Assembly: GCA_020726505.1 (NCBI GenBank)
Contig: JAHLEZ010000005.1
Coordinates: forward strand, 3,038,001-3,102,000
DNA length: 64,000 nt
Origin: Leptodontidium sp. MPI-SDFR-AT-0119
Taxonomy: Eukaryota; Ascomycota; Leotiomycetes; Helotiales; Leptodontidiaceae
Direction of reading: 5' to 3'
The notes beneath the pieces are model-generated. The model ran no database searches and was not told the origin of the DNA. It saw only the letters and a list, made by a program, of their open reading frames with translations. Every line of letters begins with the position of its first letter. The first letter of the stretch is position 1. Position numbers and translations under genes: made by a program. Below are positions 36,482 through 48,121 of this stretch, one piece after another.

Positions 36482-37956
36482 GCTAGTATCTAGCGAATGG
36501 AATAATGAACCGGACCGGGGGTTTTCCAAATGGGTCGGGTTTTGAAGTAAGCGTGCGTTGTTGCATGGCCGGCGTTTTTATGTGGTGGGCAGGGCACTCA
36601 TCAGCGTCGTCTGTGTGGTATTTTGTGGATATCTTCCTCATTTTCTCATTTCCTTCTGGAGGGGCATCTTTTTTTTTTCTGGATCGATCGAGCCAAGTTT
36701 GCAGGTAAAGAATGAGAGAATGAGGGCGCCAACGAAAGTATGGACGTATGAGATCTGGAAATCAGGCAGGCGGATGTGGTTAAGGACGAGAACAAAATTT
36801 TCGAGATGATACGAAGATGGGCTTTGGACGACCAGGCAAGCAGAAAGAAAGAAAGAAGTGAAATGAAAGAAAGGTAAGTAGATAAGGGTACTTTGATGTT
36901 GAGTAGATGATACATATCAAATGAATTCCGTAGTCTTCCCCAACGTCCTTTTTTTCTTCTTCCTTTATGGCATCTTGCTTGCATTTGCCATTTCAGTAGA
37001 TGGCTGTTTTTGAGGAGTTGGTTTCTTGGTAAGTAGCGCCACTTCTCCTCTCTTCTCTCTCTCCCTCGACTTCTGTGGAATATGATTCGATACAGAACAT
37101 TCGAGCTTCAAAAGCCAGCTCTCCTATCAACCCCTCTCCTACCCCGCCCTTACCACACCTTTTCACACCCCTCGCACTCACCTGCAGCAACCTCCCCTCC
37201 TCCACCACCCTAACAAGCTGAGCCTATCTCCGACACCCAGCAGCACGATACCTTAGTCCCTCACTCGCACTCACACTCACACTCAGTCAATCACCAAACC
37301 TACACCTACCTATCTAGATACACCACACGGCCCATCCGCACACTCAGTAAATCCCTAAACTTACACCAACCCTACCTAGGTACACCACGCTCTCCATCCG
37401 CACTTACGGAGTAATAGAGTATGTAATCATAAACTCATTCTCTCCTATCGTCACCCTATTGGCGCCTCCAGACTAAGATTGGTGGGACTGATATATCACG
37501 ACTTCCTGATTGGGTTTTGTATGGGGTGTGGTGTTGTGTTTTTGTGGTGTGTTAGGGGCTTGGGGTGCTTGTGGGGGCTTGGAAACAAGGCCTTAATAAA
37601 CTAGTTTTTGGACATCCACTGGAACTAGGTAGATACCTAACCTAACTGCATGAGATGGGATGGATGGTTGGGGCTTGGACTTGGGTTCGATGGCTTAGGT
37701 TGGGTGGATAAGTTGGTGGTGGGTGGTATATATATAAAGATCTCGCCCATATATATATCTAATTTAAATTCGAAGTATTTGAACTCGGCTCTTTCCTTAC
37801 GATTTTGGGATTTTCCATCTTTGGTTGGAGTTGAAATTTAAAACTCAAATATCAAAATCGGCATATTCTATTCACGGATCGATCCTCTTAATTTTACGAA
37901 TAGGACTGGACTAAGAAGAAGAATTTGGGCAGAGAGAAAGAAAAACAGAGGGGAAT
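36482..37956. other. Intergenic, importin 3' flank and GFA-gene promoter
   Basis: Contains CTCACA-type repeats around 37260-37295, an AGAAAGAAAGAAAG run at about 36840 and AT-rich sequence before the next gene. No gene seen. Confidence 0.5.
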
Positions 37957-39036
37957 ATGGCAGCACCGGCAGCACCACCACCAGCAAAAGAAGGAGCAGG
38001 GGTGGAAACAGGAGGAGGAAAGAAAGGAGGAGGAAAGAAAGGAGGAGGAGAGGGAGATGCAGGAGAAATCATCACAGGCCTCTGCAATTGTGGGAAAGTG
38101 GGCGTTTCGTTCCCGAAAGTAGCCTTCCCGCCGTATAGTGTTCTGTGTCATTGTTTGAGCTGTCGGGCTTCGAGTGGTGGAATGTACGTTTGTTCCTTTT
38201 CTTTTTCCTTTTATTTTTCCTTTTCCTTTCCTTATGCTTCTTCTTTGCCTTTTATCTATTTGCTTTACTTTGCTCTAGTTTCTAGGAATATTTGTTACGG
38301 AACGGAACTAGAGAATTTCCCTTTTCTGCTTGTAGCTTGATTAGTTAAAGCTAGATCTTAGAGCTTGGTTATGGTAGGTAGGGGTTGGTTGGTGTGGGAC
38401 GTTTGAGAGAGGATTGTCTTGATTATAAAGATGTGTTTGGCTGGGTCGAGCAAGGCTGTGTCGAGTTGAGTTGAGTTGAGCTAATGTGTCTTGTTTCTAC
38501 TTGAGCAGGTATTCATCTTTCGTCGTGATGCCAACGAAAGATGTCACAATTATTGGAGAGCCGAAGTTGTATAAGGATTATGAGACCACCAGTGGGGGGT
38601 TGTTGAATAGGTGGTTTTGTGGGGACTGTGGCTCGTGAGTTGCCCTGTCACTTCTTTCTTCTATCTGCGTACGCTATTACCTCTGCTCCTCTGTTTCCTT
38701 CTTCCTTTCTAGGAGTCGGAGGTTGGAGAGGACAGGTTTTTGTTTACGGTTATAAGATTGGATTCTGGATTCTGACTTTGGTCTTGTTCTTAATCTTGAT
38801 CTTGATGTTGATTTGGATTTTAAAGCCGGTTTCCGAATATCTGAACATGAATTAAAATACTGACAAACACACACAGAGCCGTCTACTCAGTAGTCGAGAA
38901 AGAACCCGAAGTAGCATACGTTAAAGGAGGGCTATTCGCTAAAGGTGTTGGATTGCCAAAGCCTGCTGTAGAAACGTTCTGGAGGAGGGCTGAGAAATGG
39001 GAAGTTCCTGTTGAGGGGGCGCAGGTTGTTGATTAA
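37957..39036 (+). CDS. GFA/CENP-V-type zinc-binding protein
   Basis: Three exons: 37957-38183, 38509-38634 and 38877-39036. The introns are long for this window (325 and 242 nt) and the first is pyrimidine-rich. The product is 170 aa. After a low-complexity Ala/Pro then Lys/Gly N-terminus (about 40 residues with repeated KKGGG) comes a GFA domain: the zinc ligands are in GLCNCGKV, CHCLSC and WFCGDCGS, with the closing AVYSV segment. The family was named after bacterial glutathione-dependent formaldehyde-activating enzyme; most fungal members have no proven substrate, so only zinc binding and the fold should be inferred. The start is the first ATG of the frame. A start after the Lys/Gly repeats is not available, since no Met precedes the domain. 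Confidence 0.85.
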
Positions 39037-40750
39037 GTGCAGTTGAGAGAGTGGGAAGAAGGGGGGAAAATAGTTTTGGGAAGTGGAGGCAAATGATTGT
39101 GGGCAGAAATTTGAAAGTGCGTATTGGATGGGTGTTTTTCAATAGCAAGCAAGATCTATTAAAGTGCGTTGTTGATTAAAAGCAGCGAGAGTGGCTTGAG
39201 TTTGAATTTGAAAAGGGAACTTTTTGGACCTCTTGAAAGAGAGTCGTGAGAGTATGTTATCAGCTTTCCTATGCCACATCAGTATGTTGCAGTAGTAAAC
39301 AGAATGTCTCATATGGTCCCGCTTCGAGCTCGGCCATTCGCATACAAGTATGACGATATAGGGCTAAACATATTTGGACATGTTTTCGTTAGGTCCGAAA
39401 ACAGCAAGCTGATTATACATTAAATTCCTCTTCAACTCACATACTCAACTTTAAGTGCATCGAGTGGAAGTCTTCTTTCTAGTCGACTTCTCTCAAGTAT
39501 CGTCATCCCCTCCAGTGGATCTAGTCCCCAGGGTAAGTAGATCTTTTGCTTGCTGCATTTTCGGTCAGCAGCTGGTCACTCAGCCGTTCTACCGTAGTTA
39601 TCCTGTAAATATAGAAGAGCACGGAGGAGCGGAGACGGCGAAGGTAGAGGTAGAGGAGGGTGGCTATTTAAAGTCACAGTTAGAGTGAGTAGAGCAGTAA
39701 GTCGATGGAGGCGATCGTGTTAGCGATGTTGTGGCGATGGAGATAGAGAAGCCTTCATGGGTGGGTAATTTAATGAAATCGTATCTCTAGACTTCATTTG
39801 ATTGCAATGTCCTTTCAAATTCTTAGCTTATTCTAGAGCCTAGAGGTTAAATTTGAAGCTTAAGAAATGAGAATTGAGAGGACTAATCTTGAGTAGTTGC
39901 ACGTCCTCGTACTGTGCAGTAAAGTAACCGTTGTCCTATGGGTGGGGGATTGGGAACCACATATTTTGAGACACGGAAGAAAGGGAAGAGAAGCTGTAAC
40001 ATTGCTTCATGACAGCTAGGGGGGGAAACGATAATTAACAAGCCTACCTTTGTTTGCTTTAGACTAAAGTCTAAAAGAAGGTTAATCTGACAGCTTCACT
40101 AGTTTGTTGATCACGAAAACCGCTAAGTGACAAGCCGGTTTCAATATCAAGAACGGGAACGGGCTAGGGCAGGCTGCATGGATATTCTCCGATGCAGTCT
40201 GATAAGGCGCTGCGGCTCGGTAACTAAGAGCCTCACTTTATGATCTCACTGTGCATTGCATGGTATGGTTTCGAGGCACAAAAAAAGAGTGTGATGCAGT
40301 GATGTGGTTCCTGATCAGTCTAGCTATTGAATGTACAATCCAGGTAGGTAATTTCCCAAGCAGAAGCCGAAGCCCGAAGCCGCCCAGTAAGTAACTAACG
40401 GAGAACCAGTCCAGTGAACACCACGAGTCGGCCTTTCCCAGCGCCAGACCATTTATGCAATTCTTTATGAGGGGAGTGCGATGTGAATGAAAAAAGGGGG
40501 AGGGTACAATGAAGGGTAGTGTTGGTGTTGATGATGGTGGGGAATATGCCGCAACGCGTCAACGCTCGATGCTTGTGCAGGTGATTATCGAAAAAGGAAA
40601 AGGGCGGGGTGCTGTCGAAAGCGAACTGATTTTGCGATGCTTGCTCGGTCCATTTCCAGGTCGCGTGAGCTGTAATTGGTGTGCTTGCATGCAAAGTCCA
40701 AGCCTGGCATCCAGGGGAAGTGTTGAAAGAAACCGTCTCTAACATCACGG
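39037..40750. other. Intergenic between convergent genes
   Basis: Lies between the 3' ends of the GFA gene (plus) and the CxxC-protein gene (minus). About 1.7 kb with no supportable ORF, and longer than needed for two 3' untranslated regions. Confidence 0.5.
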
Positions 40751-42770
40751 TCATGCCGCAATGCGATTGTCGATTCCTCCTAACAGTGGTGGCTTGCCTG
40801 GATCAGGTTGGACTTCAGTTCGACGAGCGGATGGTGGCGCAACAGGAGATGGTGGAGGTGGATCATCCTGGGCATATTCATCATCGTACTCATCCTCGTA
40901 GTATTCCTCGCTCTGCGTACCCTGGCTTTGGCTTTGATTCATCGCAGCCGGTTGCTGGTGGTGTGCTTGTCGATCTTGCTGTGCAGCAGAGGGCTTTGGT
41001 GCGGCCTTGTTCCCCTTCTTTCCCTTCCGTCCCTTCATCTTCGCCTTCTCCAACAATCTTCGTCTCTCCGCCTCCTGCTTCCTCACACGCCTATCCTTGA
41101 TTTCGTACTGCTTTATCAAAGCCTCGGGAGGTGTGCCAAAGATACGCTCATATTCGCAGAACTCGCAGATCCAGATGTCTTGTGGGGCAGGAGGGTGGTG
41201 GAAATTCCGGAACTCCTGTTGCTGACGACGTTGACGTGCTGCAATCAGGTACTCCTTGCCCGTTCGACGACGGTTCTTCTTCTTGGGTTCTTGGGCCGGT
41301 GCTTGCTTTTGGGCATTGGGCGCGTGTTGTGAAGCTGCCAGACCTTGCCTGGCCTGCGAGATTGGGTTGGGTGCATGGCTAGCTGGCATATTGGGGCTTG
41401 TTTGGGTTCCATGGGTGCTCATTCGAGCGGCTGCTGGCGCTGGGTGCATTGGTGCAGAACTGCTGGAGCCAGGCCACGCTACGGTACCCGGAACTTGGGA
41501 ATCACAGGTGAAAGTGAACTGGGTGGAGGCTGGGCTTGACTTCTTAGAAGCTTGCTGCTCCAGGAGGCTGACGTTTTCTTGACCACGGGCGGGGGTGATG
41601 GGACTCTTTTCGGCGTTTGCATTGGCAATTGATCTAGAGATAATTCCTGGAGATTCAGCTTGCGGCCCGCGTTAGCGAATTGAACTCAGTAGTCATATTC
41701 AATTGTGTTGCTGCGCTTACTTGAAGGTGACCATTGAGGTTGTCTTTGTTTGGCCGTCCGTCCGTTGCCCCAATTACTCGAGGTGTCTGATAATGTTCTC
41801 AGAGGGCTCCTTCCGTTTCTCACTCGACCGTACCTTCCTCTACCGGGTCCCGAAATGCCTTGGCCACCACCACTACTAGCACCCACGCTCTGGTAAGCTC
41901 CAGCTCCAACGTCTTCACCCAGATCTTCCGGACCAACCGCACCAGCAATATCACTTGAAAGATGAACCCCGTTCAAGTTTGAATCTCCTGGCGTGGGAAT
42001 CTTTCTCTTCTTCTTGTTGTTTGTATTTTCAAAGGAGTCGTAGCCATCCGCTGAAGATGCTGCAGAGCCAGGAGGGTGGGCTTTCGGGTGCTTAGAGTCT
42101 GGCTTCTGAACGTATCGGAATGATCTACCAGTGTTGTCTGCTGAATGCCTCGGATAGATCCGACTCCGATACGCAGCCTCATCATCCTCACTATCTAACT
42201 CTTCCACATGCCGTCTCGAAATGTAGTTACGCTCAATCTCATCAGCCCTCTCCCGCTCGCTCGGATGCTGCGACTCTACTAATCCATTCGCACCATTTTC
42301 CTCCCGGGGATTGTACGGATGGTAGAATAAGGGGGTGCTGGTCTTAGGTGCTGGGGGGTATCTGATCGTTTCGGCAACATCTGGGGAGAGTCTTTCACGC
42401 AAACGACGTTTTGGTAGGGGCCGAATAGGTCGATCGGGGTACGGAGAGCTGGCATCTGGAGACATGTCTCGTGGTGATTCGGGGGAGTAACCTAGAAGGG
42501 GTGGAAAGCAGCAAATCAGCCAATGCAAAGTACGAGCAATACAAGGTGGCATTATCTGGGTATCTGGAGGCTATATGTGGTTGTTGAAAGAAAGAAAGTG
42601 GCGGATAGGGGGACAAGGAGCCCAACGGCGAAATACAGCATACCCATCACAGACGCAGATATGGCAGGTGTTCCTGCCAGCAACTTTGTCCTCTCCGCTC
42701 TTGCAAGACTGATCCGTTCCTGGGGATATTCGGTCGGTTTGTAAGGGGCAAATCCAAAGGGAAAATCCAA
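40751..42770 (-). CDS. Unrecognised basic protein with a CxxC motif
   Basis: At least three exons: from about 42770 to 42644, 42491-41721 and 41658-40751, with introns of 152 and 62 nt. Reading straight through the donor GTAAGC at 41720 would give an apparent end (IEYDY), but the strong donor, the GCTAAC branch point and matched phase favour splicing to the last exon. Visible protein is at least 601 aa: an N-terminal segment with FPFGFAPYKPTEYPQER and KLLAGTPAISASVMG, a long Ser/Pro/Arg-rich disordered middle, then WICEFCEYERIFGTPPEALI followed by a Lys/Arg-rich helix (RRVRKQEAERRRLLEKAKMK) and an acidic Tyr/Asp/Glu tail. One CxxC alone could be half a zinc knuckle. The 42770 end is a TTG, not a start. 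A candidate ATG lies at 42870-42872, but the joining intron would be only 30-36 nt, so the 5' end is unresolved. No function is assigned. Confidence 0.7.
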
Positions 42771-42772
42771 AG

Positions 42773-43705
42773 TGACTCTTCTCGAGACTCTCCTATTGCT
42801 GCTCAGGCAAATCAGCCAAACTCCCTACTCGCCAGCCCTCTCTTCTAAACAGGTGTATTTGGATGCTCCCATAAAGAGACCCCGTGGAAGGGAGACCAAA
42901 TTCGTGCACAGGTTCGGAGTGTTGGGTTGGACAGGATGTGCTGTGGAGGATTCGTACCTCTGTCTGATTGCTCAGTGTGAAGGACACCAGGCCAAAGATG
43001 AGCAGCCAAAATGCACCGGGTATCACAAGTGGGAAGCCAGAAAAAGGTTCGAAAGGACGCCGTCAATGAATGTAAATCAGGCCCGCAGCAGCAAGCTGGC
43101 CAGTGTTGGTAGCAATGGGAGGTTGTTTGGTGTGAATAGGGTCTGTACTCGTTTGGCTCATTGAAGATGGATGAGGTGGATGGTCTTGGGCTTGCGTCGG
43201 TCGAGTGTGTGCTAAGTCAGTCTCCACTCGAATATTGCCTTGCCCTGTCCCCCTTGTCCAATCACAGACAGTCTTGGCAATTCGAATTAATAAAGCAGCG
43301 ACGGCACGTGAACTTGACTTGGTACTGGCTGGCTGGCTGGTCGGTGGCAGAATTGTCCGCGAAGTAAAGCTCCAAATCCCCCTCACTCTCTTTCCAAGTT
43401 CTCGCACCCACACCCGTCACTCTTCACGACCCGTATACCGCAGCAGTCATGATCATCCCAACATCTGCAGTCTCTCGTTCTTCGATCGCGGCTTTCCACA
43501 AAACTCTTTAAGATACAAGCAGTGGCTTCGAATCTCACTCTCGTTCTGCCCTTCGATCCGCGACTGAAGGAAGCTCTTCACTTGGCTCCTTCAACCCTCA
43601 ACTCAATCCACCACCCGCCTCCACGCCCTCTTCGACGTGGCAATTGGGCATCACAATACACATCCAGAAGATATATCTACGTCTGCGAGTCGGTCCATTG
43701 GCACA
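42773..43705. other. Divergent promoter region, CxxC-protein gene / cti6
   Basis: Probably holds the missing 5' exon of the minus-strand gene at its left end and the cti6 promoter and leader at its right, where the sequence is C/T-rich. No other gene seen. Confidence 0.5.
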
Positions 43706-45837
43706 ATGGATACGGCCAGGCGTTCCTCCAGAGCTGCTCGAGCCAGCCAACCTCTACAATCGACGTCACAACACTCTTCAACTTCTTCGAACTCGTCTGG
43801 TCGCGCAGAGAGAGCTACTCGGTCTCATAACAAGGCGGAATCGCCGCGCAAATCAACGCCTTCGGGCTCATTGTCCTCCGAACCTCTGGACGACAACGTC
43901 AGGAACGCCGTCGAGGATTCTATCCAGACACGTCGAAAGCGCGGTCGGGGCGAAGAGCAAACCAAGTCTACAAAAGCGCAACCTATCCAACCCGAGGTCA
44001 CGAACGGTGTGGAAGAAGTGGGAGAGGACGATGAGGCCGTTCGTTGCATTTGTGGCTTCGAAGAATATCCAGGCCCACCTCAAATTGGCGACGAGGACAG
44101 CAAGACTGGCATAAAGGAAGGCATAGAGGAACCTATAATTACATCGGCAGATGTCACAGAGGACTTGGCCGGATTCTTTCTACAATGCGACATGTGCAAG
44201 GTCTGGCAGCATGGTGGCTGCGTGGGGATTATGAACGAAGATACAAGTCCAGATGAGTACTTCTGTGAAGAGTGTCGAAAGGACCTACACAAAATATTTA
44301 CTGCCTCTAACGGGTAAGTGACGACCCAGTTGCTCGCGAACTCCCAATTCCTTCGTCATACATCCGACATGTCCATCAGCCCCCGATGCGAGAACGTGGC
44401 GCAGATCAACCTCACAAGGCTGGCTCCTTCAGATGCCTTCGATGCCCTCGATGCCCACGATTCACTCTACTTCATACATAAACTTCGAAGAAGTCGCTAA
44501 TATGATGGAACGCAGGCAACGATATTCGCATTACCTTCCTCTCTACCAAACCTTATCCCGAACAACTTCCCGCGCAGGGTCCTTCTCGAAGGATGGTACA
44601 CGATCCCCAAGAGGCAGCAAAAGCGGTCGACCATCTTCCAGCCTTCAAAGTAACGCAAAGAGGAGGTCGACCATGAACAGCCGAGATGCTGCGTATGATG
44701 AGGCTGCGGAATTACAACGAGCCATCGAGGCTAGTAAAGGAGAGAAGAGTGGTGAAAGTACCGACGGTGGAACAACGAGGCGTGGAAAACGCGGCCGGAG
44801 CGACAGCGAAGAGTAAGCAATCTTATTTTAGAGAGAGGGTTCAATATTGACATGTTCAGGAAACCTGAAGGGCCAAAAAGACAACGAACTGCATCAGCCT
44901 CCCCTTCTCCTTCACCAATTCGCGAGTTGCAACCATTCGAACCCCAAGCCGACTCTGACGATGGGACTAACGGAAAGCCAAATGGCACAAAGAAAATTAG
45001 GGGCGCTGCAGCGCGCAATCACAAAGAGAAGGAATTGAGGGAGGAACGAGAGAAGTCGAGGCAGGAGGCCGCGAACAAGCGCAAAGGCCGTGCCGAGCGT
45101 CGAAGGGTCGAAGGTCAGTTTCTTTCGATTCGTCGTTATGTTGTCAATATATGCTGATTGCCATTTTAGACTCAGAGCCTTCAGAGGAGATTCCACTTGC
45201 GCGCAGAAATTCTGTGGCTAAGACTACAGAGGTTGCTCCACAACCCCAACCCCTCGATCCACCACCATCATCTCAACCTGCAGCCCCTGATACTCCCCCA
45301 CCAAATCCACCTCCAATATCTCATAAAAAGGGCGGCAGGCCGCCCAATGCTCGAAAGGGGAAACTAGGAAAGAACCAGTATACGAAGGATCGAGACGTCC
45401 CAGAGACGGATGGCCCGTCTCCAAATCGATCGCAATCTCGAGACGTGTCTAGAGTAGAAGAAATTGGACATTCGGCGACAAACAAATCGTCGAATCATGA
45501 AGGCAAGGTTGGAAAATCCAAGGGTATCAACAGCAAGATCTCCATGACGGATATGAGAAAGCGAGTTACAGCCATTCTCGCTTTCATCTCCCAGACCGAG
45601 TACGAGCTGGGAGATTCGATATCCCCCACTACTGCGGATGCGACAGAGAAAATGATAAGAGGCCTGGCAGATGGCCTACCGATGATTAAAGTCAATGGCG
45701 AAAGTGGTAATGGCTCAAAAGATGGTGAGGTCGGGGACGCAGCATCCTCACCACGAGAATTCAAAGACCTCTCTTGTAAGGAGATGATTGTGGAGTTGAC
45801 GAAGCAGCTGTTAAAGTGGCAGGATGATTTTGCATGA
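43706..45837 (+). CDS. CTI6: PHD-finger protein Cti6 (Rpd3L-type histone deacetylase complex)
   Basis: Four exons: 43706-44313, 44516-44812, 44860-45113 and 45170-45837, giving 608 aa. The first intron is 202 nt and the others 47 and 56 nt. A Ser/Arg-rich N-terminus precedes a C4HC3 PHD finger at about residues 112-197: CIC...CDMC...HGGC...CEEC, with the aromatic residue in CKVWQHGGC. The finger contains an acidic insert, as in Cti6 homologues. The C-terminus (MRKRVTAILAFISQTE... LLKWQDDFA) is the other conserved block of the family. In yeast Cti6 reads H3K4 methylation for the large Rpd3 deacetylase complex and links to Cyc8-Tup1. A nuclear role in gene repression is inferred here. The frame is open upstream of 43706, but this ATG (MDTARRSSR) gives the family-like start. 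Confidence 0.9.
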
Positions 45838-46173
45838 TGATTTAAGGTGTTAATATGAAAGTTCATAGGTATGAGGAGTTGGTTCATATGGGAAATCCGC
45901 GGATAGGCGCTCAGGGAAAATATTGGGACATCATGATACCCTTCTCATCTTCTTGATGGCAGGTATCCCTAGAGGGAAACTAGGACATGGTACTCTATGA
46001 ATTAAGTGTATAATACATTACACTTCGCTTCAAAGCAAATTTTAGCCCACCCTGGAACCCTTTTTTTTTTTGGCCATACATGATTCATGTCTTCCTTGTT
46101 TACTTCGTTGTCATCACCAGTCATCCCAGTTCACGGGTTGGCGTTTGGCGAATTCTATCAGAGACATGCTACA
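45838..46173. other. Tail-to-tail space between cti6 and the bZIP gene
   Basis: 336 bp between two convergent stop codons, with a T-rich run at about 46061-46071. It probably contains both 3' untranslated regions, which may overlap. Confidence 0.6.
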
Positions 46174-47640
46174 CTAAGGAACACGTCCTAGGAATTGCTT
46201 CACTGCATTATCGATGTGTTCTTTGAAGAACCTTGGGCCCTCGCCAAAACAAACAGCCTCCTGAATCAATTTCTCGGCTAGCGGCTGGGAGTTGAACACC
46301 AACTCAGGGGGTCTTGGCCCCTGAGCATCTCCAAAGAACCCGCTCACATCCACATCTAATTGCTGACCTGGAGCCTCCCAGGGATATGGTTCCTGGAAGC
46401 CAGCACCACTGACAGGTAGCATTGCTGGATTACTGAAAAGATCTCCTCCAGCCGAAGAATTACCCGCCATAGCCGTCCATCGCTCAGTTGAGATATTTGC
46501 AGTTGCGTACGAGCATCGAAGCCCCCATCTACTCTTCAAATACTGCTGCGTATTCCACGGATCAAGCCATTCTGACATCGAGCCAATCTCATGATTAACT
46601 TCACTGTGTATCTTCGCTCTCAGCGGCGCCGACATGACAGGATGCGAAGGGCCAAATAACACGAGACTGCTCGCAGCAGCTGCTGCCTGGTTCGGATTCG
46701 CGCCCATCTCAACATCGTCATCTCCGATCGTCATACGTGACAATTGACCTTCTGCTAACTCCATGAAGTTCGCTGTCGTCTCGTACTTGAATCTGAATCG
46801 GCCGATGCTAGGGATGAAGCCTGGGATGGAGAGCTCACCGCGCAGGACTTGGAACATGAGGATGAGCGTGTCCTTGTACAGGCGCATAGCGAAGGAGTTT
46901 GGACCTGCGATCACGTAGTGTGTCCACAGGCTTGCAAGGGCGGCGTTCTGGAGGGGCGAGCCGCTGAAGAGGCCGTGGCTGAGACGGGGACTGAATCGGC
47001 CGGAGCTGGGTTGGATTTGTGGCTGTATTTGGTATCCCGTGAGAAGAGGTGTGAGGGACGGGATTGGTGAGAGGATCGTGTTCATTTTGAAGGGCATGGC
47101 GATGCCCATGTCTGCGGACATACAGGACTGTGGTTTTGGCGATGATGGTCTTGCAAGGACTTGTTGCAGTGGTCTAGCTTCTGTGGGTGGACTCGGCGAT
47201 CCAGTTTTTCTCTTCTCTGGGCCTCCTTCATCTTCTGCCTCATCTCCAGCTATGGCTTCAGCAGCACGTGCGATAGTCAGAAATCTCTCCGTCGTACTCC
47301 GTAAATCGTCTAAAGCCTTAGGCCGTTCCGGTGTTTGTGAACTATCCACAACTCTTTCTCCAAACTTGAGGAACTCTTCGCTCATTCCCTCGATAGCGTC
47401 TTCGAGTGACGAGATCCGCTTCCGGAGTCTGTCTGTCTCGGCTTGTTTTCTTTGCATGTATGTTCTCTGGGCTTGCCTCCCTTTGGCTCGTTTCTGTGAG
47501 GTGGTATCAGAAATTGATCATTTTTGAGATACGTGAGAGAAGATCTTTAGATAACTCACTTCTTCTTGCGAGTCGTCTTTTGCTCCTTTTCGTGGTCGGC
47601 CTCGAGAGCGTCCTGGCCATGAAGTGGGTTCTTGATCCAT
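46174..47640 (-). CDS. bZIP transcription factor with an AT-hook
   Basis: Two exons, 47640-47560 and 47493-46174, separated by a 66-nt intron; 466 aa. Exon 1 encodes an AT-hook-like RSRGRPRKG. The basic region spans the splice site (KRAKGRQAQRTYMQRKQAE) and is followed by a short leucine-zipper-like helix (LRKRISSLEDAIEGMSEEFLKF). This AT-hook plus AQRxYxxRK arrangement is typical of a Pezizomycotina bZIP subfamily. The Asn that is nearly invariant in bZIP basic regions is replaced by Gly here (KGRQAQR), as substitutions at this place are usual in that subfamily. The C-terminal half has a conserved-looking core (SLWTHYVIAGPNSFAMRLYKDTL broken into blocks, then WLDPWNTQQYL) of unknown function. 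Targets are unknown. It is expected to be nuclear. Confidence 0.85.
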
Positions 47641-48121
47641 ATCTCAATGATGACTATCTGCTCCTTCTTCGTGTGTACAGTAGTTTTTTCTTGGTATCGT
47701 AGTTCTGGGTGACGATTCTGGATCTAAAGAGCAGCTACTCCAGATATATGCACATGCGTATTTACTCAATTAGGGGTCCTCTGTTGAATTATCAAGCGAC
47801 CCTTCTTGTCATGCACAGTGATTACTTATCAATGCTTGTGTGACGTCGCTGACCACTCCTCGCTTCGACTGCCTGGTAACCTGGCTGAAGAAGCCACTTC
47901 GATAACCTGGACGTTTAACAGGATGGGAAAGTTGGTGTGGAGAGAGGCTTGGAACTTGGGCGTCTGAGCTAGGAATGAAGTTTCAAATCAACGCAGGTCC
48001 TTCAAGGTGCAGAGACAGCAGGGATTCCTGTCAGACATGTGGAGCAACAGCGCTGAGTGGCTTTCAAGGGAAATCGTCAAATGTCGAAAATGTTATTACT
48101 TTAACCGTAAGTCTGCCCACT
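47641..48121. other. bZIP promoter and 3' flank of the GH28 gene
   Basis: 481 bp between two minus-strand genes. No gene seen. Confidence 0.55.

Noticed and set aside
38184..38340. Extension of the GFA protein through its first donor
   Set aside because: The read-through is low-complexity Phe/Ser-rich sequence. The spliced form restores the zinc-ligand CGDC block and the family C-terminus.
41686..41714. Natural stop (IEYDY) ending a separate gene at 41686
   Set aside because: A strong GTAAGC donor, a GCTAAC branch point and matched phase join the two open frames into one gene.
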